From the NCBI RefSeq assembly GCF_019458805.1, contig NZ_JAIBOA010000008.1:124001-188000 (forward strand): a DNA stretch of 64,000 nt, written 5' to 3'. The stretch comes from Actinomadura parmotrematis. Lineage in GTDB: Bacteria > Actinomycetota > Actinomycetes > Streptosporangiales > Streptosporangiaceae. The position numbers were made by a program, and so were the translations under genes. This document shows, piece by piece, positions 20,159 through 28,180 of this stretch (position 1 is the first letter of the stretch; each line of letters starts with the position of its first letter). The notes beneath the pieces were generated by a model. It was not told the origin of the DNA. It was given only the letters and a program-made list of their open reading frames with translations, and did no database searches.

Positions 20159-21904
20159 CTAGAAGCCGCCGTCCTCGTCGGCGTCGCCGTTGAGGACCTC
20201 CTTGACGACGCGGTAGGCCAGTCCCGGCGGGTAGCCCTTGCGGGCGAGCATCCCGACCAGCCGCCGGATCTGCTTCTCGCGGTCGACGCCGCCCACCGAG
20301 CGCAGCTTGCGCCGGACGAGCTCGCGGGCGGTCCGCTCCTCCTGCTCCTCGTCGAGGGTGTGGACGGCCTCCTTGACGGTCTCGTTGTCGACGCCGCGCT
20401 GCCGCAGCTCGGCGGCGAGGGCGCGCCGCGCCAGCCCCTTGCCGCTGTGCCGGGCGCGCACCCACGCCTCGGCGAACGCCTCGTCGTCGATGAGCCCGAC
20501 GTCGGTGAAGCGGCCGAGGACCTTCTCGGCGACCTCGCCCGGGACCTCCCGCCGGCGCAGCGCCTCGGCGAGCTGCGCCCGCGTCTTGGGCGCACCGGTC
20601 AGCAGGCGCAGGCAGGTCTCCCGAGCCTTGGCCTCCCAGTCGACGGGCTTCTCGGGCCGCCTCTCCCCGACGCCCTCCCCCGCCTCCTGCTCTCCCTGCG
20701 CCTCATCCTCTCTCCGCCCAGCACGCGTACCCCGCCCGCCGAACCCCGACTCGCCGCCCTCGGCCCCCTTCCAACCCTGCCGCCCCCGCCGGCCGCCCTT
20801 CTTCCGTCCCTCCGGCCGCGAACCAGTACCACGCTCGCCCTCGGACGAGGTGTCCGTGCCGCCGCGCACCGAACCCCCGCTCGCCGCACCGCTCTTCCCG
20901 GACGGCCCGCCGAACAGACTCCCGCTGTCAGCGGGCACGGTGGCGCCGAGCGCCTCCAGCGCGGCCCGCACCTCAGCGACCTTGCCCCCCGCATCGACCT
21001 CCACCCCCTGACCGGCCGCCGCAGCCTTCCGCCCCCTCCGCACGCCCCCGCCCCGCGTCACGGACTCGACCGACGCAGCCGCAGCCGGCGCAGGCTCGGA
21101 CGGCGCAGGCTCGGACGGCGCAGGCTCGGACGGCGCAGGCTCGGACGGCGCAGGCTCGGACGGCGCAGGCTCGGACGGCGCAGGCTCGGACGGCGTGAGG
21201 GCAGTTGGTGCGGGGGCAGCAGCCGGGCGCTTGGCCGGCTCTGGTTCGGCCGCCTCTTGTTCGACCGGCTCTGGTTCGGACGACGCGGACTCGGACGACG
21301 CGGACTCGGACGGCCCGGACTCGGACGGCCCGGACTCGGTCGGCGCAGGCTCGGTCGGCGCGGGGGCGGTTGATGCGGGCTCAGCAGTAGGGCGCTTGGC
21401 CGGCTCTGGTTCGATCGGCGTGGCGGTGGTCGGGGTGGGCTTGGCAGGCGAGCGCTTGGCCGGTGCGGGCTTGGTGGGCGCGGAAATGCGCGGTGCGGGC
21501 TTGGGGGGTTCGGGGTTGGGTGTGTGAAGGGGGTTGGTTGCAAGTTCGGGTTGCGTGGAGGTGTTGGGCGGGGTGGGGGTGTTCTCGGGTGTGGATGGTC
21601 GAGGGGTGGGGCGGGAGCGGGGGTTGCGGGTGGGGGGCTTGCGGGGCTGGTGGACCGGTTCGGTGGGGATTTCCGCTGCGGGGGTGGAGAGCCAGGGGTT
21701 GGCGGGGGTGGTCCCGTCGGGCCAGCGGGGCGTGGTGGTGGGCTTGCCGAGGTCGGCGAAGGGGCCGGTGGTGGCGGGGCGCCAATCGTCGGTGGCGGGC
21801 TCGGCCGGTTCGGCGGGGGTGGACGCGGGCGGTGCCTCGTCGGTCCACGGGTTGGCGGACGGCGCGGCCCAGGCCGGGCTCTGGTCAGGGGCGTCGTCGG
21901 GCAT
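20159..21904 (-). CDS. recX: RecX regulatory protein with very long disordered N-terminal extension
   Basis: RecX binds RecA filaments and limits recombinase activity. The RecX domain occupies roughly residues 425-581 ('ARETCLRLLTGAPKTRAQLAEAL' region onward) and is complete. The preceding 420 or so residues are low-complexity and rich in Pro, Ala, Glu, Ser and Lys, including seven perfect SEPAP repeats. Typical RecX proteins have 150-270 residues, so this is unusually large. ATG 21904 is supported by GAGGA 9 bp upstream. It follows recA by 165 bp on the same strand, the standard recA-recX order. A shorter internal start cannot be excluded. Confidence 0.88.
   Translation of the reverse strand: MPDDAPDQSPAWAAPSANPWTDEAPPASTPAEPAEPATDDWRPATTGPFADLGKPTTTPRWPDGTTPANPWLSTPAAEIPTEPVHQPRKPPTRNPRSRPTPRPSTPENTPTPPNTSTQPELATNPLHTPNPEPPKPAPRISAPTKPAPAKRSPAKPTPTTATPIEPEPAKRPTAEPASTAPAPTEPAPTESGPSESGPSESASSESASSEPEPVEQEAAEPEPAKRPAAAPAPTALTPSEPAPSEPAPSEPAPSEPAPSEPAPSEPAPSEPAPAAAASVESVTRGGGVRRGRKAAAAGQGVEVDAGGKVAEVRAALEALGATVPADSGSLFGGPSGKSGAASGGSVRGGTDTSSEGERGTGSRPEGRKKGGRRGRQGWKGAEGGESGFGGRGTRAGRREDEAQGEQEAGEGVGERRPEKPVDWEAKARETCLRLLTGAPKTRAQLAEALRRREVPGEVAEKVLGRFTDVGLIDDEAFAEAWVRARHSGKGLARRALAAELRQRGVDNETVKEAVHTLDEEQEERTARELVRRKLRSVGGVDREKQIRRLVGMLARKGYPPGLAYRVVKEVLNGDADEDGGF
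21091..21195. repeat. Seven perfect 15-bp tandem repeats inside recX
   Basis: The unit CAGGCTCGGACGGCG is repeated seven times without change and encodes SEPAP on the minus strand. Perfect conservation suggests recent slippage expansion. More degenerate copies of similar Ser/Glu/Pro/Ala codons continue to about 21420. Confidence 0.95.
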
Positions 21905-22069
21905 GCGGGGCCGTCCTCGGTGTCGGGCCGGGCGGCCGGACGGCGGGCGAGCGGCGGCGCCAACAGGGAAGTGCCGTGCACCGGAGTGCCGGGCAGAGGC
22001 GCCGCCGCCCCACATAAGGGATCATCGCCTACTCGCCGTCAGGATTCACCCGAATCGGCGGATCGTTCG

Positions 22070-23227
22070 TCAGGAATCGCCGGGCGCGGGCGTGGACGCG
22101 GCCGCGGGGGTGGCCGCGGACGCGGCCGCGGCCGCCTTGGTGGTCCTGGCCGACTTGCGGCCGGTGGAGGCCGCGGGCGCCGGCGCGGCGGCGGCCACCG
22201 GGGCGGCGTCGCCCTCGGCCGGCTTGTCGACCTTGGGGCCGATGCCCAGCTTCTCCTTGATCCTCTTCTCGATGCCGTCGGCCATGTCCGGGTTGGCCTT
22301 CAGGAAGTTGCGGGCGTTCTCCTTGCCCTGGCCGAGCTGGTCGCCGTCGCAGGTGTACCAGGCGCCCGACTTGCGGACGAAGCCGTGCTCGACGCCGAGG
22401 TCGATCAGGCCGCCCTCGCGCGAGATGCCCTGCCCGTAGAGCAGGTCGAAGTCGGCGACCCGGAAGGGCGGGGCCATCTTGTTCTTGACGACCTTGACGC
22501 GGACCCGGTTGCCGACCGCCTCGGTGCCGTCCTTCAGCGTCTCGATGCGGCGCACGTCCAGCCGGACCGAGGCGTAGAACTTCAGCGCCTTGCCGCCGGT
22601 GGTGGTCTCCGGCGAGCCGAACATGACGCCGACCTTCTCGCGGAGCTGGTTGATGAAGATGACCGTGGTCTTGGTCTGGTTGATCGCGCCGGTGAGCTTG
22701 CGCAGCGCCTGGGACATCAGCCGGGCCTGGAGGCCGACGTGGCTGTCGCCCATCTCGCCTTCGATCTCGGCGCGCGGCACGAGGGCCGCGACCGAGTCGA
22801 TGATCACGATGTCGATCGAGCCGGACCGGATCAGCATGTCGGTGATCTCGAGCGCCTGCTCGCCGGTGTCGGGCTGGGAGACCAGCAGGGCGTCGATGTC
22901 GACGCCGAGCTTGCTGGCGTACTCGGGGTCGAGCGCGTGCTCGGCGTCCACGAAGGCGGCGATGCCGCCCTTGCGCTGGACGCTGGCGACCGCGTGCAGC
23001 GCGATCGAGGTCTTGCCGGACCCTTCGGGGCCGTAGACCTCGACGACGCGGCCGCGCGGCAGGCCGCCGATGCCGAGCGCGATGTCCAGCGAGATCGCGC
23101 CGGTCGGGATGACCTCGACGGGGGCGCGCGTCTCCTCGCCCATCCGCATGACCGAGCCCTTGCCGAACTGCCGCTCGATCTGGGCGAGGGCGGTCTCGAG
23201 AGCCTTCTCCCGGTCGTTCGCTGCCAT
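22070..23227 (-). CDS. recA: Recombinase RecA
   Basis: RecA catalyses strand exchange and stimulates LexA self-cleavage. The 385-residue protein has Walker A 'GPEGSGKTS', the '[14 protein letters not shown]' Walker B region, DNA-binding loop L2 near '[12 protein letters not shown]', and the 'DLLYGQGIS' motif. No intein is present. About 50 C-terminal residues form an Ala/Pro/Lys-rich tail, longer than in E. coli. The upstream DNA carries a PafBC-type promoter and a LexA-like box. Confidence 0.99.
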   Translation of the reverse strand: MAANDREKALETALAQIERQFGKGSVMRMGEETRAPVEVIPTGAISLDIALGIGGLPRGRVVEVYGPEGSGKTSIALHAVASVQRKGGIAAFVDAEHALDPEYASKLGVDIDALLVSQPDTGEQALEITDMLIRSGSIDIVIIDSVAALVPRAEIEGEMGDSHVGLQARLMSQALRKLTGAINQTKTTVIFINQLREKVGVMFGSPETTTGGKALKFYASVRLDVRRIETLKDGTEAVGNRVRVKVVKNKMAPPFRVADFDLLYGQGISREGGLIDLGVEHGFVRKSGAWYTCDGDQLGQGKENARNFLKANPDMADGIEKRIKEKLGIGPKVDKPAEGDAAPVAAAAPAPAASTGRKSARTTKAAAAASAATPAAASTPAPGDS

Positions 23228-23304
23228 GGGGTTCCCCTCCGTCTGGGTGCCTGTCGCGGGCCTGGTGGCTCTCGCCCGGCCGTGGTGGTGCGGTGTCGGG
23301 AACG

Positions 23305-23327
23305 ACGTTACGGGGAGCCACTGACAG
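23305..23327 (-). promoter_or_regulatory. RecA-NDp (PafBC-dependent) promoter of recA
   Basis: On the minus strand CTGTCAGTG (23327-23319), eight bases, then TAACGT (23310-23305) match the mycobacterial RecA-NDp consensus tTGTCRgtg-N8-TAnnnT, with a mismatch only at the first, weakly conserved base. PafBC activates this class after DNA damage, independently of LexA. The expected transcript would start about 70 bp before the recA ATG. Confidence 0.82.
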
Positions 23328-23347
23328 TTTCGAGGTCCCTGGATTCC

Positions 23348-23356
23348 TGTGGATAA
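23348..23356 (-). promoter_or_regulatory. Single DnaA-box-like site in recA upstream region
   Basis: TTATCCACA reads on the minus strand, an exact match to the classical DnaA box. It lies between the PafBC-type promoter and the LexA-like box. A single box is weak evidence for DnaA binding. Confidence 0.4.
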
Positions 23357-23378
23357 CGTCGCGTACGGCTCACAGCTT

Positions 23379-23396
23379 ATCGAATATCCGTTCGAT
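23379..23396. promoter_or_regulatory. LexA/SOS-box-like palindrome upstream of recA
   Basis: ATCGAATATCCGTTCGAT has perfect 6-bp arms around six bases. It matches the actinobacterial/Gram-positive box GAAC-N4-GTTC at seven of eight fixed bases (GAAT in place of GAAC). It lies 152 bp upstream of recA and 90 bp upstream of the divergent ATP-grasp gene, so LexA bound here might affect both. Confidence 0.7.
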
Positions 23397-23485
23397 CAGT
23401 GCCGCGCGTGCCGATTCGCCCCGGATTCTCCGTGCGCCGGGCGCTCCGGCACCGTACGCTGGCGCCGTCCACGGAGGTCTCCATC

Positions 23486-24355
23486 ATGACGCTGACCGTC
23501 CTCTTCTGCGTCGATCCGCTGCACCCCCGGCGCGTTGACCCCCATTTCTCCCGCGAGGCCGGCGCCGTGCGCGACCACTACGGGGAGCTGGCCCTCATCG
23601 ACCACGAGGCGCTGCGCGCCGGCGACGCCGAGGCGGCCGTCCGGGCGGTCCCCCGCGACCTCGGCCCCGCCTGGTACCGCGGCTGGATGCTGAGCGGCGC
23701 CGAGTACACCGCCCTCGCCGGCGCCCTCAAGCGGCGCGGTGTGCAACTGCTCACCCATCCCGACGACTACCGGCGCGCGCACGAGCTGCCCGGCTGGCAC
23801 GACACCTTCGCCGGCCTCACCCCCAACAGCGTGTGGCGCCCCCTGCCGCCCGGCGGCGACCCCGGCGCCCCGGGCGACCTCGCCGAGCTGGTGCGCCCGC
23901 TGCGCGCCGGGCCCGGCATCGTCAAGGACTACGTGAAGTCGCGCAAGCACGAGTGGGACGCGGCCTGCTACGTCCCCGACGTCAAGGACGCGGCGGGGCT
24001 GCGGGCGGTGCTCACCGCGATGATCGCCCTCCAGGAGGAGCACCTGGCGGGCGGCGTCGTCGTGCGCGAGTTCGAGCCGTTCGACGACGGCGGCGAGGCG
24101 CGGGTGTGGTGGGTGGACGGCGAGCCGGCGCTCGTCGGCCCGCACCCCGACGAGCCCGGCGGGGAGCCGCTGCCCGAGCTGGCCGCGGTGGCCCCGGCGG
24201 TGCGCGCCCTCGGCTGCCGGTTCATCACCACCGACCTCGCCCGGCGCCCCGACGGCGCGTGGCGGGTGGTGGAGGTCGGCGACGGCCAGGTGAGCGAGCT
24301 GCCCGCGTCCGCCGATCCGATGGACCTGTACGCCCACCTTCCCGTCCCCGACTGA
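23486..24355 (+). CDS. ATP-grasp domain protein, divergent from recA
   Basis: This 289-residue protein resembles ATP-grasp-fold proteins (DUF4343-like). It has 'GPGIVKDYVKSRKHEWDAACY', a likely ATP-binding Lys segment, and 'VVEVGDGQVSELP' near the C-terminus, where Glu and Asp or Asn usually bind Mg. ATP-grasp enzymes join a carboxylate to an amine or thiol through an acyl phosphate; the substrates here are unknown. ATG 23486 has GGAGG 8 bp upstream. Its upstream region contains the LexA-like box shared with recA. Confidence 0.75.
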   Translation: MTLTVLFCVDPLHPRRVDPHFSREAGAVRDHYGELALIDHEALRAGDAEAAVRAVPRDLGPAWYRGWMLSGAEYTALAGALKRRGVQLLTHPDDYRRAHELPGWHDTFAGLTPNSVWRPLPPGGDPGAPGDLAELVRPLRAGPGIVKDYVKSRKHEWDAACYVPDVKDAAGLRAVLTAMIALQEEHLAGGVVVREFEPFDDGGEARVWWVDGEPALVGPHPDEPGGEPLPELAAVAPAVRALGCRFITTDLARRPDGAWRVVEVGDGQVSELPASADPMDLYAHLPVPD

Positions 24356-24548
24356 TCCGCGCCCGGCGGCGTCCGGTTCGTGCCGGAACGTCGTTGACCT
24401 TGCGGAACCGTAATACCGGTCCCTTCCGTCTCAGGATCGCCCACCCCTAAGCTGGGGCCCCGCGGTTGCGGATCGCCGCGCGGAAGGACCCCCTCCCGCG
24501 CCGTCCGGCCCTCCAAGGACGCCCGGTCATCCGAAGGACGTGTTCTCG

Positions 24549-24920
24549 TTGCCCCCTAACTCCCCCCGCCGGCTCAGCTCGCGAACGGTGTCGATCGGCA
24601 TGGTGAGCGCCCTGTCCCTCACCATGGTCTCGGCCTGCTCACGGTCGACGACCGCGTACTGCGTCGACCGGCAGGCGCCCGGCCTCGGCCGGACGGCGGG
24701 CGGCTACAAGATCGTCCCGGACTACCTGTGCAACCGCGGCCAGATCGACACCGGCAGCCCGTACTACAGCCGCTACTTCTGGTACTACGGCGGCAGCCGC
24801 TCCGGCGGCTACATCTCGCACGGGCGCACCTACCGGCCCAGCAAGGGCAAGATCAAGTCCAGTTCGGGCAAGACCCTCAGCCGCGGCGGCTTCGGCGGGC
24901 ACGGCCACGGGGGGAGCTGA
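24549..24920 (+). CDS. Small secreted or lipoprotein-like protein, first gene of GspS-like trio
   Basis: About 123 residues. The N-terminus has a basic stretch, a hydrophobic core ('SIGMVSALSLTMVSACS') and a Cys that could be lipidated. The mature part is rich in Gly, Tyr and Ser and ends in a His/Gly tail. I chose TTG 24549 because GAAGGA (24533-24538) sits 10 bp before it; the in-frame GTG at 24540 would leave only 1 bp. In position it resembles E. coli YjfM/YgiB (DUF1190), which is encoded next to glutathionylspermidine-synthase-like genes, but similarity is only general. A possible ECF-type promoter (GGAAC near 24385, CGTAA near 24409) lies upstream. Confidence 0.65.
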   Translation: MPPNSPRRLSSRTVSIGMVSALSLTMVSACSRSTTAYCVDRQAPGLGRTAGGYKIVPDYLCNRGQIDTGSPYYSRYFWYYGGSRSGGYISHGRTYRPSKGKIKSSSGKTLSRGGFGGHGHGGS

Positions 24921-24923
24921 GGC

Positions 24924-26081
24924 GTGCGCCGCGAGTTCAGCGACCCCCGCCCGGACTGGGCGGCGCGGGTCGAGGAGCAGGGCCTGTCCTTCCACCGGAC
25001 GGCGCATCCCGAGCATCTCAGCCGCCCCTACTGGGACGAGTCGGTGCACTACGTCTTCGAGATGGACGAGGTGCTCGCCCTGGAGGAGACGGTCGAGGAG
25101 CTGCACCGCATGTGCCTGCAGGCGGTGGAGCACGTCGTCACCACCGGCCGCTACCAGGTGCTCGGCATCCCCGACTGGGTGGCGCCGCTCATCGAGGAGT
25201 CCTGGCGCCGCCGCGACCCGCACCTGTACGGGCGCTTCGACCTGCGCTACGACGGGAACGGCCCGGCCAAGCTGCTGGAGTACAACGCCGACACCCCGAC
25301 CGCGCTGGTCGAGAGCTCGGTCGTGCAGTGGTACTGGCTGAAGGACGTCTACCCGGGCGACGACCAGTGGAACTCCATCCACGAGCGCCTCGTGGACCGC
25401 TGGAAGCGGATCGCGCCCGCCCTCGGCCCGTCCCCCGTCCACTTCGCGTGGACCAAGGAGGACGAGACGGGCGAGGAGGTCATGACGATCGCCTACATGC
25501 AGGAGACCGCCGAGGAGGCGGGCGTCCGCGGCATGGCGATCGCGATGGAGGACATCGGCTGGGATCCCGCGCGTGGCCGGTTCGTCGACCTGGCCGAGGA
25601 GGAGATCCGCACGCTCTGCAAGCTGTACCCGTGGGAGTGGATCGTCTCCGAGCCGTTCGCGCGCAGCATCCCGCAGGCGCCGACCGGCTGGATCGAGCCG
25701 ATCTGGAAGATGGTCCTGTCGAACAAGGCGCTGCTGGTGCTGCTGTGGGAGCTGTTCCCCGGCCACCCGAACCTGCTGCCGACCTACCTCAACACCCCGT
25801 CGAACCTGACCTCCTACGTGCAGAAGCCGCTGCTCGGCCGGGAGGGCGCGAGCATGCGCATCGTCCTGCCGGACGGCGAGGAGCACCGCACCGACGGCGA
25901 GTACGGCCGGGAGGGCTTCGTCTTCCAGGAGTTCTGCCCGCTGCCCGACTTCGACGGCGAGCACCCCGTGCTCGGCGCCTGGGTGGTCGAGGACGAGTCG
26001 GCGGGCCTCGGCATCCGCGAGACCGCCGGCCTGATCACCGACGACACCTCGTCCTTCGTCCCGCACCGCATCGCCCTCTGA
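24924..26081 (+). CDS. Glutathionylspermidine synthase-like ATP-grasp amide ligase
   Basis: The 385-residue protein matches the glutathionylspermidine synthase preATP-grasp/ATP-grasp family. 'RYDGNGPAKLLEYNADTPTALVE' is the hallmark segment. Mg/ATP residues are likely in 'FQEFCPLPDFDG' and near the C-terminus. The E. coli enzyme joins glutathione and spermidine. This protein lacks the amidase domain, and actinomycetes generally do not make glutathione, so the true substrate is probably different. GTG 24924 has a strong GGGGGGAG site. It sits 3 bp after the lipoprotein-like gene and 34 bp before the DUF350 gene, forming one operon. Confidence 0.88.
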   Translation: MRREFSDPRPDWAARVEEQGLSFHRTAHPEHLSRPYWDESVHYVFEMDEVLALEETVEELHRMCLQAVEHVVTTGRYQVLGIPDWVAPLIEESWRRRDPHLYGRFDLRYDGNGPAKLLEYNADTPTALVESSVVQWYWLKDVYPGDDQWNSIHERLVDRWKRIAPALGPSPVHFAWTKEDETGEEVMTIAYMQETAEEAGVRGMAIAMEDIGWDPARGRFVDLAEEEIRTLCKLYPWEWIVSEPFARSIPQAPTGWIEPIWKMVLSNKALLVLLWELFPGHPNLLPTYLNTPSNLTSYVQKPLLGREGASMRIVLPDGEEHRTDGEYGREGFVFQEFCPLPDFDGEHPVLGAWVVEDESAGLGIRETAGLITDDTSSFVPHRIAL

Positions 26082-26115
26082 CGGCGCCCGCGCACCATCC
26101 CCCTGAAGGAGAACC

Positions 26116-26580
26116 ATGACGATCCTCGCGGCCACGGACAACGAGAGCCTCGGCCACATCCTGCTGGAGGGCTCCGGGGCCCTGCTCGCCTACGCCGGCG
26201 TCGGCCTGGTGCTGTTCGTGGTGGGCTTCTACATGACCGACCTGGCCGTGCCGGGCCGGCTGATCACGGTGATCCGCGAGCACCGCAACCCGAACGCGAC
26301 GCTGCTGGCGTGCGCGTCCACGGTCGGCGTCGGCCTGATCGTGGCGGTGTCGATCTTCGCGTCGGGCGGCGACCTGGCCGAGGGCCTCACCCGCACCGCG
26401 GTGTTCGGCGCGGTCGGCATCGTGGCCCAGACGCTGGCCACGATGATCTTCGACCGGGCGATCGGGATCAAGGTGCGCTCGCTCGCCGACGACGCCGAGG
26501 ACGCGCTGGAGCCCGCCGCGATCCTGCTCGCGGTGGCCAACCTGATGATCGGTTTCGTCGTCGCCGTCGCGACCTACTAG
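26116..26580 (+). CDS. DUF350 inner-membrane protein
   Basis: The 154-residue protein has four predicted hydrophobic segments in two similar halves ('LAYAGVGLVLFVVGFYMTDL' and 'LLAVANLMIGFVVAVATY' at the ends), as in DUF350 proteins such as E. coli YjfL. AAGGAG is 5 bp before the ATG. It ends a three-gene operon with the lipoprotein-like and GspS-like genes. The same family combination in E. coli (yjfL, yjfM, yjfC) points to an envelope function that has not been defined. Confidence 0.88.
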   Translation: MTILAATDNESLGHILLEGSGALLAYAGVGLVLFVVGFYMTDLAVPGRLITVIREHRNPNATLLACASTVGVGLIVAVSIFASGGDLAEGLTRTAVFGAVGIVAQTLATMIFDRAIGIKVRSLADDAEDALEPAAILLAVANLMIGFVVAVATY

Positions 26581-26587
26581 GAGCGCC

Positions 26588-26782
26588 CTACCGCAGGGAG
26601 GCGGGCACGTCGAAGGTCGCGACGACGGCCCGCCACACCTCCTTGGCGGCGACGCCGTCGGCCAGCGCCTGGTCGACGGTGCGCCCGCCGAGGGCGGCGA
26701 TGACGTGGTCCTTCGCGACGCTCGCCGAGTAGGCGGGGCCGAACTGCTGGTCCATCCGCTGCCAGAACTGTGTGAGCCGCAC
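26588..26782 (-). CDS. DUF3046 protein
   Basis: This 64-residue protein begins 'MRLTQFWQRMDQQFGPAYS' and matches DUF3046, a short actinobacterial family usually encoded just upstream of recA. Here about 3.4 kb (the ATP-grasp and DUF350 operon) separates it from recA, an insertion in a usually tight arrangement. The function is unknown. Convergent with the DUF350 gene across 7 bp. Confidence 0.9.
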   Translation of the reverse strand: MRLTQFWQRMDQQFGPAYSASVAKDHVIAALGGRTVDQALADGVAAKEVWRAVVATFDVPASLR

Positions 26783-26817
26783 GCGGCCACGCTATCCGAC
26801 GCCGCGGGCGGCGCGGT

Positions 26818-28089
26818 TCAGGCGATGTCGCGGGCGACGTCCTCGGGCGCGCGCGGCGCGCGGTCCTGCTCGTACGCGCGGTGCAGGCCCGTCAGGTACC
26901 GCTCGACCCCCTCCACCACGCGGGCGGTCCGGTAGGACGGGAACACGTCGAAGGCGTGCTGGCCGCCCTTCATCTCGGCGTAGATGACGGGGGCGTCGGA
27001 GGCGTCGCGGAGCTTGGCGACGAAGCGGCGCGCCTCGGCGACGGGGATGAGCGAGTCCTTGCTGCCGTGGATGACGAAGAACGGCGGCGCGTCCGCGCGC
27101 AGGTAGGAGACCGGGGACGCCCGGGCGAACGCCTCGCGGTCGGTGGCGAAGGGCCGCTTGACGACGTAGCGCTCCATCAGCCGCGTGGAGCCCATCGGGA
27201 CGGGCCACGGGCCCGGTTCCACGAGGTCGTACACGCCGTAGAAGGGGACGGCGCCGCGCACCGAGGTGTCCACGTCCTCGAAGCCGGGCTGGAACTCGGG
27301 GCGGTTCGCGGTGAGCGCGACCAGCGCCGTGAGGTGGCCGCCCGCCGAACCGCCGGTGACGCAGAGGAAATCGGGGTCGGCGCCGTATTCGGCGGCGTGC
27401 TCGCGGTACCAGGCGATGAAGTGCTTCAGGTCGATCAGGGGGTCGGGCCAGGTCGCGCGGGGGCTCAGCCGGTAGTTGACGTTGAACCCGGCCCAGCCCT
27501 GCAGCGCCATGTGGTTGAGCAGCGGCAGGCCCTGCTCGCGCTTGTCGCCGATGACCCAGGCGCCGCCGTGGATCTGCATCAGCCCGGGGCGCAGCGCGCC
27601 GCCCGCCTCGGGCCGGACGTCCTCGCGCGGACGGTAGACGTCCAGTTTCAGGCGGAGGCGGCCCTCCTGCCGGTAGACGACGTTGCGGTCCACGCGGACG
27701 CCGCGGCGCGGGATCAGGCAGAGCGGCGGGACGACCAGGTGCGAGCGCGGGTAGCGGGGCGCGCCTTCGGGGTCCAGGTCGAGGGGGGCGCCGCTCTCGC
27801 GCAGGGTGACGACGGTCCGGCTCGCCGCGACGATCGTCGCGGCGGTGCCGGCGGCGCCGAGGACGCCGAGCGCGAGGCCCGCCCAGCCGGGCCGGCCGTC
27901 CAGGCCGCCGAGCGCCGCGGCGGCGGCGAGGCCGGCGATCTCGGCGGCCAGCAGGTGGGGCGCCAGCTCGATGGCCAGCCAGCCGGCGAAGAAGCTCGGC
28001 ACGAGCAGCGCCGGCTGCGGGCGCGGCAGGTAGGCGTTGACCGCGAGCAGCAGGGCCAGGGCGCCGAGGGCGAGCAGCAGGTACGGCAT
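26818..28089 (-). CDS. Membrane-anchored alpha/beta hydrolase (esterase/lipase, HSL-like)
   Basis: The 423-residue protein has three or four hydrophobic segments in the first 105 residues, followed by an alpha/beta-hydrolase domain. The oxyanion-hole motif 'IHGGAW' and nucleophile elbow GGSAGG mark the hormone-sensitive lipase class. Likely Asp and His triad partners are in 'IHGSKDSLIP' and 'KGGQHAFD'. Actinobacterial relatives include LipM-type esterases. Substrate unknown. The start at 28089 faces away from lhr, so the two share a 91-bp divergent promoter region. Confidence 0.87.
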   Translation of the reverse strand: MPYLLLALGALALLLAVNAYLPRPQPALLVPSFFAGWLAIELAPHLLAAEIAGLAAAAALGGLDGRPGWAGLALGVLGAAGTAATIVAASRTVVTLRESGAPLDLDPEGAPRYPRSHLVVPPLCLIPRRGVRVDRNVVYRQEGRLRLKLDVYRPREDVRPEAGGALRPGLMQIHGGAWVIGDKREQGLPLLNHMALQGWAGFNVNYRLSPRATWPDPLIDLKHFIAWYREHAAEYGADPDFLCVTGGSAGGHLTALVALTANRPEFQPGFEDVDTSVRGAVPFYGVYDLVEPGPWPVPMGSTRLMERYVVKRPFATDREAFARASPVSYLRADAPPFFVIHGSKDSLIPVAEARRFVAKLRDASDAPVIYAEMKGGQHAFDVFPSYRTARVVEGVERYLTGLHRAYEQDRAPRAPEDVARDIA

Positions 28090-28180
28090 GGACCCGAGGA
28101 TGCCCTGACAAGCGCTTGCTCACAAGGTGACGGGGGCCACCCCCCGCCGTTCTGTCGGACCCCCCAGGCAAGATGGGGGC

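Noticed and set aside
21091-21195. 15-bp repeats considered as a CRISPR array
   Set aside because: The units are contiguous with no spacers and lie in the recX reading frame.
22070-23227. Intein in recA
   Set aside because: The protein is continuous and of normal core length; only the C-terminal tail is long.
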